Of a stretch of 64,000 nucleotides of DNA, positions 32,603 to 45,000 are shown in pieces. How positions within the stretch are numbered: position 1 is the first letter of the stretch; each line of letters begins with the position of its first letter. The notes beneath the pieces are model-generated. The model was not told where the DNA came from. It did no database searches and saw only the letters and a program-made list of their open reading frames with translations. A program made the translations under genes and the position numbers. The DNA is from Bugula neritina (lineage: Eukaryota; Bryozoa; Gymnolaemata; Cheilostomatida; Bugulidae), in NCBI GenBank assembly GCA_964035545.1, contig OZ037767.1, positions 10,220,207-10,284,206 on the forward strand, read 5' to 3'.

Positions 32603-35424
32603 ATGGGTAAAGATAAAAATAATAAAAATAGATCAAAGTACAAGAAAACTGCTAGTGAAGATTTGTTTGCTTATGACCCTTTGGAAGAGCTGGCTGGTGG
32701 AAATAGTCACCCTCTTATTGCGGTAACTTATTGAATAATTATAAATATGTAACTCGTGAGCAGACAAAAATTCTGACCAATCATTCTAATTCATCGTTTT
32801 TTCATTGTGAGCTCATAATATGTAAATTATTATTATTATTATTATTATTATGTAAATTACGCACAGCCAATTTATTTATGTTTTTCTCTCTTGTGAGGAT
32901 GTAATGCTCTATTGGTGTTAACCATGTATTTTCCTAGTTTAACTGTGTAAATATATCATGTAGGCTTTCAAAATCGGGGTATAAATAATAAACTCAAATG
33001 CTTATTAATTAGTATGTGTGTTCAACTTTTTACCGGTTGCTTCTTTCATAGTTGTAATCTGAAACATTGAAATGCTCTGGATTTTGGTATTGAGAGTTAC
33101 TATTTTTAAGCTGAATAAAGTTAGCTTCAACTATTCCATTTGGCAATAAATTTGAAACTCTTATATTAAAATTTGGCACAAAACTTGAGCAAGCAAGCTA
33201 AGCAAACAAAAAAATGTTGTTCATTTGAGTAATTTTTTTATGCTAGAAAGTAAACTTTGCAAAATCCATTGAGCAAGTGACTCAACAGTTTAGACAAACA
33301 GCTGTTGCGGTCCAAGTAACTATAAACTGTGTACCAGACAATCCAACTGTACTAAAAACACTTTTTAGTATAAAAGCAATAGGTAAACAAAACTATTTGG
33401 CTTGGCATTAAAATATAAAAATGGCATGTATATTTTAATATCAAGTATTTTTTAACAATACATTTGCTTTCAATCGTATGGTGAAAATAAAACCTGATAT
33501 TTAAAATATTATTTTTGTGGTGTAGGCATGCAGAGATGGTGATGTGGAGCAACTTGAAGATTTGCTGCTACACTATGCGATGTATGACAAACCAGTGCGA
33601 GTATGTGATTACTCTGGCTGGCAAGCAGTTCACTATGCTTCTAAGTTGACTGACATATCTTGCTTGAAAGCACTCTTAGATTTTGATGATACACTGGTGC
33701 TCAGTGAAACCAAAGATAAAACTACCCCACTCATTGTAGCAGCAGGTCTTGGTAACTTGCCAACTGTAGACTTATTACTCAAGTATTTGAGCAAAACCGA
33801 TATACTTAGGAGAGATCTTCACGGGCGGAATGCTATCTACTATGCGATAATTTCTAACACTGAGTCATGTACCAGTGTTGCTCTTTCGCTTTTGGATAAT
33901 TGCAAAAACATTTTGAGTGTTATTGATTGTTTAACTGACAGCATAGCCTTCACAACTATTCGCCTTAAGAACATGAAAGTTTTCCGATACTTGTTAAATT
34001 CCGGTCTTGATCTTCGATATAGCTTCGAGGATGACCAGTATGAATATTCAGATTACAGGACACCTGACACATTAATGGCTCAATGTGTTTTCTTTGATTG
34101 GGTTGATGGGTTGCAGGTTTTAATTGAGACAGAAGCTCAGACAACAAAATGGAAACAAGATTTTAGGACACCTCGATTGAATTATTTGTTCAGGCTATCA
34201 CACATGGAAAAGCATTGCTCTGCATGGCATCTTGTGTTTTATTTAGGTCGAACCCAATGTCTCAAATTGATGCTGGCTCACGAAATGACCTTGTCTTTTA
34301 TCGATCACAATGTTGACCGAGAGCACATTAATCTGCATTTCCCTTTTCCCCTATGTTTGACTTTAGAAAATGATATATGGGGAAAAAGAGATTTTATCAA
34401 ATTTTTTCTCTCAATGCAGTCATGTTCAGTTTTTGACGAGGGTTATAAAGTGACCGCTCAGGCATGTTACGATGTGGGATACAGTAATGCAAGAAAATTG
34501 GTTGTTCACCCATTAGTGGTTGCCCTTGAAAGTGTTTTCAATCAATGTACCATTGAGGAACATAGTGCTCCAGAATCAGTTGAAATGCTTCTAAGTTGTG
34601 GTTTTTCTTTCAACTTTAATTTCATAGCAGTAAATTCCAAAGTAAATTCATCAATCTGCTGGTGCAACTCATATCAAAAGCTTTTGGAATTAGCTTTAGA
34701 TGATGTCAGGGTATATGCTGTTTTAGCAACGGTATTGCAAAAAGCTCATCAATTTCCTATCACCTCTCACTGCTTTTCTGCTTCTTGTATATTAGAAGCA
34801 AACTATATCAATAACAAAGTGTCATTGGATTCATTACTACAAAAACCTCTTTCTCTGCTGCTTTCAATTCTTTCCAAACAAAGTGATTCTGAAATAATCT
34901 CATTCAGAAATGCAGTTTGTGTGGTAGGAAATAAGTTAGCTCTCACCGGTGGCGAAGGTAACAATATATGTAAATTTCTGAATAAGACTGCATGTCATTG
35001 GACCTCAATTGCTCATCTTCTACTCAAAGGATTTCATGCATTTCCAGATGAAGGCGTTGACCAGATATCATTCTCTATGGTGTTTCTTCGAGATAATGAA
35101 AAACAAAAGTTAGTTGCCCCACATAAATCAAATGTGAGCCCATTTCAGCAAATGTGCCAACAGAGTGCTGTTTCGAGTTTAATGAATCTCTGTAGACAGG
35201 CTATTAGAAATCAAATGGGTGTAGTTCGATTAATAAAAGAATCTGTGTGGATTCCTGATGTCATTTCCGGTCACAACCTGCCAAATTCTTCAGGTGTTTC
35301 TAATTCCACTGGCGTGCCCTCAATTTTTGATCAGCTCAAAATACCCACAACATTAAAACTCTATCTCCAGTATGTACCTGAACTCATTAAGTATGCTGAC
35401 CATTGTAAGATGCTTTCACAGTAG
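32603..35424 (+). CDS. Ankyrin-repeat and SOCS-box protein (two exons)
   Basis: Exons 32603-32722 and 33526-35424 join in phase and encode 672 residues. After a lysine/asparagine-rich start (MGKDKNNKNRSKYKK), ankyrin-type repeats begin at about residue 38: HPLIAACRDGDVEQLEDLL, SGWQAVHYASKLTDISCLKALL, TTPLIVAAGLGNLPTVDLLL, GRNAIYYAI; more degenerate repeats follow. Near the C-terminus SSLMNLCRQAI (about residues 590-600) fits the elongin-BC box (S/T-L-x3-C-x3-I), and IPTTLKLYL (about 646-654) resembles the cullin-box half of a SOCS box. About 45 residues separate the two, longer than usual. Such proteins act as substrate receptors of cullin-RING ubiquitin ligases; the substrate is unknown. I cannot place it in a numbered ASB subfamily. 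The single long exon of 1.9 kb differs from the finely split neighbours. Confidence 0.85.
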
Positions 35425-35507
35425 CATAAATTTGCAATATACTGCATGAACTTTTACCATTTATAACCTTATTGCCCTGCCAAACCATAATCAATGTAAC
35501 TTTGAGC

Positions 35508-35513
35508 AATAAA
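35508..35513 (+). terminator. Candidate polyadenylation signal of the ankyrin/SOCS gene
   Basis: AATAAA 84 nt after the TAG stop; a T-rich stretch follows. Confidence 0.55.
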
Positions 35514-35860
35514 ATTGCATTCAGAAAAATGTGTAACATTTTTATTACATTTTACAGTGAAGATTCTTAAATTATTGTTATAAAATAGTATATTAGCTAA
35601 ATGCTAATGTTTATTATGTGCATTGTGCCTTGTATTAATTCCTATCTTTACATCATTAACAGTTGAATAAATGATGCTTTATAGAAAATTAGCATTTTTT
35701 GTGTTAATTTCTTCAAGTCATATAAATGTGTTTGTCTTTTCTGTTGTTTGTTTTATACTGTTGATAGCTTAACATGATAAAGTCACTTATAACCACATCA
35801 GCTTATAATTGTCAGCTTCAAAGTTGAGAAATTAGCCAGCTATAAGTATCAAAATCGTAT

Positions 35861-35866
35861 TTTATT
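35861..35866 (-). terminator. Candidate polyadenylation signal of CFAP70
   Basis: AATAAA on the minus strand, 214 nt after the CFAP70 stop. With the signal at 35508 it leaves about 350 bp between the two convergent 3' ends. Confidence 0.4.
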
Positions 35867-36079
35867 TTTTGGCAATAAATATGTGTGAAGAAAAAGTTAA
35901 TACAACATGCAACGATAAACAAAATATTTTCAGCAATATTTGATAAAGTACAACAAAATGTTATGTTCATGTAAGATATATGATGTAGTCTGCGCACACA
36001 TAGTCTTTAATCAAAAGGTATTTTACTTCTAAAGCAGCAAATTTTATATCCAGCATAACCCTTGGTACTGGTAGTGTTC

Positions 36080-39000
36080 TCACAGCTCTGGATTACCAAA
36101 TCCTACTTTTACTTGGAGTTGTCTTATTTCAGTGAGCAAGTCTTGATCTTTCATGTTCAACTAAAATTAGAAAATTAATGTATAAAATAAAAAATCTATG
36201 TAACCAAAAAATTAAGTGCTGGTCTATTCAGGATAAACCAATATTATTAAAAAGTATTATAGTCATCTGAAATATAATAATTCAACAAAATAAATTTTCT
36301 ACTATAATCACAAGCTATAAAGTTACAATGCCATATCATGGAAGTCAATAAGCATGCTTTCTAAATTTTCTATTATAAAATGCTCTCATAGAGCAAATAA
36401 ACAAAATTTTCAAGATAGGTTGATGAGCAGTAACAATTGTGCTAAACATTGGTGAGGGAGCTACAAAAGTCGTAAGTCACATTAAATTTTTAAAACAGAA
36501 AGTTACAAATTTAGCAACAATAATGGTACAACCTTTAGGGCATATTTGAATGCCTGTTCAGCCTCTAGCTTCCTTCCAGTCCTCAAGCACACCATTGACA
36601 AATACCCCCACACTTCCGAGTCTTCGTTGTTGAGTATGTTTGCTTCTGACAAGGCGTCTTCTGCATCTGCCAATTCATCCAATCGGTAGCAGGCTATGCC
36701 AACACCCAGCCAGGAGATGCAAGATGGCGAGCTTCTGCACGCTTGTAGGAAAGTGTGCTTAGCTTTCTGGAACTCTCCGTCTTGCAAGTAGATGGAGGCT
36801 AGCCTTAGGTATATGGAGTGTGTTTCTGAAGGGTCGGTGAGGAAGGACAGCGTCCGTTCGTAGCATTGCTTAGCTTCAGATATGTCCCCAGCTAGATATT
36901 TGAGATGTCCCATTAAAGACCAGGCATCGGCATTCTGCAAGAACAGTAGTTAATATGAGTGTAATACTCTACTCTATAACACAGTATACTCTATTCTATA
37001 ACATAGTAATACTCTACTCTATAACATAGCAATACTCTACTATATAACATAGTAATACTCTACTCTATAACTTAGCAATACTCTCTTCTATAACATAGCA
37101 ATACTCTATTCTATAACATAGCAATACTCTATTCTATAACATAGTATACTCTATTCTATAACATAGTAATACTCTACTCTATAACATAGTATACTTTACT
37201 CTATAACAAAGCAATACTCTACTCTATAACATAATATACTCTACTCTATAACATAGTATGCTCTACTCTATAACATAGTATACTCTACTCTATAACATAA
37301 TATACTCTACTCTATAACATAGTATGCTCTACTCTATAATATAGTATACTCTATTCTATAACATAGTAATATTCTACCCTATAACATAGTATACTCTACT
37401 CTATAGCATAGTATACTCTACTCTATAACCTAGTAATACTCTATTCTATAACATAGTATACTCTACTCTATAACATAGTAATACTCTACTATATAACATA
37501 GTAATACTCTACTCTATAACATAGTAATACTCTATTCTAAAACATAATGTACTCTACTCTATAACATAATATACTCTACTCTACTTACTTGATAGTCAAT
37601 TTGAAGTGCCTCATTTAGCTCTTCTTCTGCATCTGGCAATTCTTTCTTCTGCAGTTTCAACCTGGCCAGAGCAATATGGTAATCTGCAGTTGGTCCTCCA
37701 TCTTTTGACGCTATAAGTAGCTGCATCCCAAGAGCTCTCTCCGTGAATGGTATGGCCTTGACCTCCAGCAACCAATCAATAGTCTGCATGTACACACTAT
37801 CAACAAAAACAGACTACTCACAATTGCTTTATAGAGATACAGCGCTCTCTCTCTCTGTATCTCACGAATCCCTTTCTCACAAAGTTCCATAGGTAACAAA
37901 AAGGGCTTAGACTCCTGTTTTGTGGCTTATATATCTGAGTACAGAGACAAAATGGCCAAATTTAGCAGATCTGTGAGTTAAATCTGGTATTCTACTATGT
38001 CATGAATTGAGGTTTTGGAACACGCAGCAGAGTTAGTTATGAAGAGAGCACTGTATGTGGAAGAGTTAAAACACAAGATGAAAAAAATTACTTTCATTGT
38101 CAAAGAAATTGGAAATTATGATCTAATTGAAAAAAATTACAAATGGAGAAGTCTTAAACCATGTTGCAACTAACAACTGCTTGTACATTCGATAAATAAT
38201 TCTGTGTAGTTACATAATTTCTAGCATTTATCAATTTATAAAATTTCAAAGAGGCCTTACTTGAATATTCATAATGCATGGATTAAACAAATTTGTTTTA
38301 TTTGAAAAAAGGATAATTATACAATACACATACTGAATGATAAACATGTACAGTTACTAAAGACATTTCATCTGTAAGTTTAATTTTAAAAGAAGGCTGT
38401 TGTTTTGGTGTTTTATCCACAAAGACTTTCCTAGTTAGGTTCAATTCCGACAACTAATCCTATACATTAAAATGGAAAAACAGCATAGTAAGGTGAAAGT
38501 TCAAAGTAAAAAGGAACAAAATAATGAAATGAATGAGTATTATGTATATGCAAGTACTTCCAGAGTATTACTCCACCTGTACAATATTCTTATGGGTAGA
38601 CAACCCCTAAGTGGTGGATACATCAAAAGGGTAATCATACACATAGTTTTTCCTCAACATGAAAACTAAGCTCAATTAAAGCTTACTAACAAAGAGTTGC
38701 CTGAAATGACACTCTGTTGGAATAGTAAACTCACCTAGACTGAGGCACAGGAGTTGGTTCACGGGGCGCATCTACAGCCAGCCCATCTACAGCCGGTGCA
38801 GCTGAAGGTACAGCGTTAGGGTCAGGAGTCGGGTCAATCGGAGATTTAGACTGGCTGGGAGGACGACCAGATGCCAGAGATTCTTGACTTTTAGTTCTGG
38901 TAGCCAATTGACTGCCACTTGCACTGCCTACTGTGAGAATAGTAACTAAATAGTGAGTACAGTATGTATAGTAAGTAGTGTAAGTATAGTAAGGATAGTA

Positions 39001-42000
39001 AGTACAATATGTCTAGCGAGTATAATAGGTACAGTGAGTACAGTAGGTACAGTGAATATAGTAAGTGCAGTATATATAGTGTAAGTGTAGTAAGTATAGT
39101 AAGTACAGTATATATAGTGTGTACAGTACGTATCATGAGAATAGTAAGTGGAGTATTATAGTAATTATAGCAGTTATAGTTACTAGACTAAGTACAGTAA
39201 ATATAGTGAGTGTAGTGAGTGTAGCAAGTATTGCAAATATTATACTATGTATAAGGAGCATAGCAAGTGTAACTTGTAGCATGATCAAATATGTTTATAC
39301 AGTTCAATTGTATCTCCTTCACAGTACAGGTACAGTATGATTAACTACGTCATGGATAGTACAGTTTACTTGCACTACTTAAAAATTACTACAAATGTCA
39401 GAGAGAGCCCTTTTATAGTAGAAAGCAGTAAACACTTGCACAGAACAGGTAACATTTTTGTGTTCACTGATTTCAGACACACACCTCTTTTCCGGGAGTT
39501 GACGGACGATTTCTTCTGGTCAGCTTTGCCAGTTGCACCTCTACTGGAGCCACCAGCTACTTTACTGGACGACGCGCTTTGGTGAGCCCCTGCCAAAATA
39601 AATAAAACGAGTTGATAGTTTAATCACAGTTAGAGATGTCAATAACATATTATAAACATATTAATTTGGAAGATAAAATAATAATTATGAGGAGGTTTCT
39701 GAGTTACACTAGTTCAAGTGACTAATTTTATAATTCGAAGGTATCTGCTTGTCAGATGAAGTAAACACACTTCAAGCCTAAACTCCAAACCAAAACATAT
39801 AATTCAAAGCAAATTACATCTACATCTACAAACCATTAAATACTAATCAAGATTTACTGACCTATAAGTATTACTATATAAAGTTAGAGGATTTACAAAC
39901 CATCAGCAGGCTCGGATTTCTCGTCAGCAGTTTCCAGTGGCAGCGGGGCTGAGCCAACAACTTCAGCAGGCAGAGCTGAACTCTCCTGCTGCTGCTGCCT
40001 GCACTGTTCTATATTCTTTTTGTTTGCCTCAATCGAAGCCATTTCAGCCCCTACAATGAATACCAGAGTGTATGAGTTGAAAACCATAACACTCTAAACA
40101 AAAGTAACATGCTGTCCAACTGTACGCTAGAACCAATATAACAGGCAGTCACACCATGCTGTAAAAGAAACAATGGAAAGAGATATTAAATGTTGCAACT
40201 AAAGAAAATGGGTTGGTCACATGATTACCAATATCATTCTCTATGCCGTCATAGAACAGGCTTAGCATTGTCCATGCAATAACACTGTTGGGGGCTACAT
40301 TAGTCGCTGCTTCAAAGAATGTCTCAGCTGCTTCCACTCTCTCCTCCATAGCACATACCACTCCATACAGCAACAGCCCATTGAGATGGCTTTGGTTTAT
40401 CGATATACATTCCTAAAGAATAACAACCACATACGCTTGTATAAGATGGCACACTCTTCCACCGGCCCTTACCTGCAAGCTTCAGCCTCCAAAAAACAAG
40501 TTGATTAACACAGTTTTTAAAAGCTTCCAAGTATTAAGAAACATTTGCTAGTTTCAGGAACAACTAAATGCCATGATTGAGTATAAAAACAGAAAACAAT
40601 AAAAGTTGATTAATTCTTTAGCTGACCTTCTCTACATGTATGTAATATATACTATAGATATAGCAAAGATTTCAAAGTTTTGGTATTTATTTTGAAACAA
40701 CATGCATGCAGTTAACTTTCTAGTTATGGTTGGTTACAATTTTAATTAAAATCATCAAATACAAACAGAATAATATGGATACAAGCTGCTTCAGTGACGG
40801 GCATCAATTCAAATATTAGATTAAAGACAGGCTTTAATGGGGGAAACCATAAAGTGAGAGCTACATATGCCACCTGGTAACTTACTAGTCAACAATATAT
40901 GACTTGACTATAAATATTTTCTAACCTTCACTTCACTTACCTTAAAACATTCCTCAGCCTTTTCGATGTCGTTTATATAAAGGTTAAACGTGCCATAATC
41001 GAACCAGTGTTCAGCATCTAATCTGTCTCGAGCAATTCGCTACAGACACACATTCATTATAGTATATATGATACATCAGACACAGTTATAGTATATATGA
41101 TGTATCAGACACACTTATTATAGTATATATTACACATCAGACACACTTATTATAGTATATATAATACACCAGGCACACTTATTATAGTATATATAATACA
41201 TCAGACACACTTATTATAGTATATATAATACATCAGACAAACTCAAAGTACGTAAACATAAGTTGAGCAAGTTTTTAGCAGACGAACCTCTTTATAATAC
41301 TTGTCTGCCAGCTCAAAGTCTTCATTCACTTCAGCTTCTCGTGCAAAGTGCTTCAGCTGAGCAGAGTCAGTGAGGGGTTTCGGGACTGGAGTCTTGTCTT
41401 CCAGAGATAAGAACTTACTCAATGCTACGTGCATCTGATCGACCAAGTAGACATACAGCTCACTGAGAAACGTCTGCAACATGTTCATATACAACTTTAA
41501 TGCATCACAAAACATCTTGAAGACAACCAAAATATTAGCCAGAAAAAAGGTAATGTGTAAATATAACAGCTTTGAAAACATTAACCGTTAGAAATCATAA
41601 ATGTTTTGATAAAAAGTAAGCAAAAGTTAAAAACAGAAGTATACATAAAAGACTTGGCAATTGAAAATTCTTCAAACAAGATTAGTTTCATTATATTTAA
41701 AACAATTAAAAAACACTCAAAATGAGTAACTAATTTTTACTATTATACTTTCATTTAAGATATCATAGCAGACTAACCGTAAATATTAAACATGAAATTC
41801 AGCATTCGACGTAACTTAATTGTGATAGTATGACAAAGTATAACCTAAAGCCTGACTATAAAACTGTATCACAAAAATTGCATCTTCGTACTTACTGAGT
41901 AGCTGGGGAGATTATATTCACTGAATCTCAACCATAGAACATGAGTGTTTGCTGTTATGTGATAATGAAATTTGTTCAGCTAGTTTATTGGTTTTACTCA

Positions 42001-45000
42001 AGTTCTTTTTCAAAAAATATTTTACTACAAAATACACTAAACCCGCAACTTTATTTGTTATTTTACCTGCAGTTGTTGTTGACTATTGAAGTTAGTTGTC
42101 TGTAGATATTTTTCTCGGACTATTTTGATTACTGAATGCTTGAGTTGTTCTTTGAAGGCGAAATACTTCCCAGATGAATTGAGTTCGTAAAGCAAGGCCT
42201 GTCTTTGCTCTTCCTTGGGCCCAGCCGTGGCATTAAAACTCTTTCTTAAGTCTTCAAACGCATCATTGTGTCTGTAATGTAAACATAGATATCTTAACTA
42301 CATATTATAATCTTAAAAATATATGTATATGTGTTGCAATTATATAGTTAGATATAATCATACTGTAACCATGGAAACAGAGGGGTATTTGTGACTAGTG
42401 AAATGGTTTTGATAACAATTAGAACAAGTTGTCCAGCCTGGCTCCCAATAATCAACATAAAAAATATGTTAGACAAAGAATATAAGGCTAAAAATTATTT
42501 GATCGAAGTTAGACATAACTCTACAGTGTAGATCCCATATGTATAAATCTTCCAGTATCAACTACTTTGTAGCTCTTGTATGTACACTGTGCATTCTAGA
42601 CATACCTTAACTCCTTAACTCTGTATTGTAGATCTTATGTGTACATTGTGTATGGTATTATTTACTTCAACTACTCCACTCTATTGTACACTGCATATAT
42701 ACACTTCGTATGTACACTGTCTATCCACATTGTGTATGTACTGTGTATGTACACTGCATATGTACACTGTGTACGCTCTCACTTACCTAAACTCTTCCAG
42801 TATCATCTGAGCAACGTTGGCTACTTGACCATGAAAGTCTTCCACAGCCTTTTGAGCTCCATTAGTTCTCTTAGGAAAGGCAGGTCTGGGAGGGATATAC
42901 TCTGCTACTCTGGCTGCCAGCTCCTGTGGAGGTCTTTTTGGAACCTAATTATATATATTGAAGGACATATGAAATATAAGCTAACCTATTAAACATTAGA
43001 TAGGCTCACACCATGGTACTTAGGAGCAATCTTGGTTTTTGTATACTGCGTAAGCGGCGGGCGTTTTGAGTAATTCATTTCATTTCTTATTAGCGACTAT
43101 CCTCAACCATAACAGCATTTGAGTATAGGCATGTGACCCTTTGTAGATGTGGAACACAGTGATTCGTTTCAACCATTTTTCTTACAAAATTAAAAAGTAT
43201 TTATACAGCCAACTTGTACATGTTCATTTACAATATTTCTTGGTGCAAATTAGATTGGGATCTTGAATCACAACTTGATTAAATGGCTTTGAGTTACATC
43301 TTAATGCATTAACTCGTAGATGTTTCTATGACTAGCAATTATTTAAGGCAATAAACAGCTTTGTGCAAGCATTAAAACAGTATCCAAGACTTGTGAATTT
43401 AAAATGATGTAAAAAAACAAACTTAGGCAAATATTAATAGAAGACTTTTTAAAGACAACATCCTGTTATGGTATCCTGTCTAACGACTTTATACTTTTAC
43501 CTGTATGTGTCTACTATTTACAATTTTAGCTATATCATAGGTAGAATTTATTTGCTGAAAAACTATGCATTCACGAAGAGCTCACCATAGGTCGAGCTAG
43601 CTTGACCTCTAAACACAGATAGCTTTTGTTCTCTACATACTGTTGGCCTTCAACATTCTGTGGTGGTTCGGCTTCAATGCCTCCCTCACCAGGGCCAGCT
43701 GTTTTGGTCTGAGCAGAAGTCTAAAATGAGTATCACAAATCCATAAGTACCACAACAAGCTGTGAGTATCACAACAAGTAATGTTCAATTTATAATTCAA
43801 GGAGTCAACACATTGACATTTGTAAGTTTTAATATGCTTTATAAAGTACGAGTAAACAAGAAATTACATGTTGCTACAGTGTTTTTTAGCTTCCATAAAA
43901 TGTTGGATTAACAAATGTTAGATGTTTGAAGATAATAGATGCAATTACATGCCACAAACTTTACTAAACACGTTGAAAAGATACAAGAGTGTTTAACTAT
44001 TGCAAGTACTGAGAAATGTACACTGTATTAAATGGGAATACTAGAAGGAGAGAGACACTGTGAATTTAAGTGTTTGTTAGGTTAATCAGTAAAACAAGTT
44101 TACTACATAAAAATAATATTATGCTATAATGAAAGTGGTTTGAATAACCTAGCGTGTCATCTTTAACAACCTTTACCCAAATAAGTTTAAATTAAACTCA
44201 TTCTAGATCTCATTGAGATTGTTCGACACTATGCAGACTTTCCGAAAAGATGAATAAAACAAGATGATCACCGGAGGAGTGTTAGTTATGAAAATGAATG
44301 AGAAATTGTGGATATAGTTTATACCATCGGTTGTGCTGCAGTAACCGTGTTGCCAATTGTAACAGAGGGCTGCAGGTAAAAAAGAAACACAAATTCAAAA
44401 AACAAAAAAACAACAAAAATAGGCAGCTTGCATTTTATTATATGATTTAAGTCAATGTACAAAATGGTTAAAGTAGAACTATAATGAAAACTGGTATGTT
44501 TTTATTTGATTATGAATAAACAATAGATTTAGGGCAACACAGGATTGGGCTTAGATTTCTGATATTGTACAATTTTCCCATTGACAATCAAGTAAGATAA
44601 ACAAGTGAATTTTTAAAACAGAACAGTAAGAGAGAATACAGATAAAATAGAAATGAGTCAGAGATAGTAGTGGTAAAACAGAAAGGTATTAGAACTAACG
44701 TGAGGAGATTGAGAAGGAGAGCTTTTACCAATATGTACTAAAGAACTGTTGCTGCTAGGGGAAATGTAGGCAGAGCTAGGTTTGTGCTGTAAGTTTGAAT
44801 GAAGTCTAATCTACAATCAGGTGATTGGGTTAGTGACACGTAGGTGTCTGTGCACCCCATGATACATCTGACAGATGACAAGATGCCAGTTGTTGACAAG
44901 TTATAGTCAGTGTCAATAGAAGCTCACAAAAATACAATTCTTTAGAACTAATCAACCTGTTTTGTGTTGGATATCTTTGTTTATGAATATAAAGCACATG

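Noticed and set aside
33352-33552. 66-codon minus-strand frame upstream of ankyrin/SOCS exon 2
   Set aside because: It lies in the intron of a plus-strand gene, has AT-driven composition and no recognisable motif.
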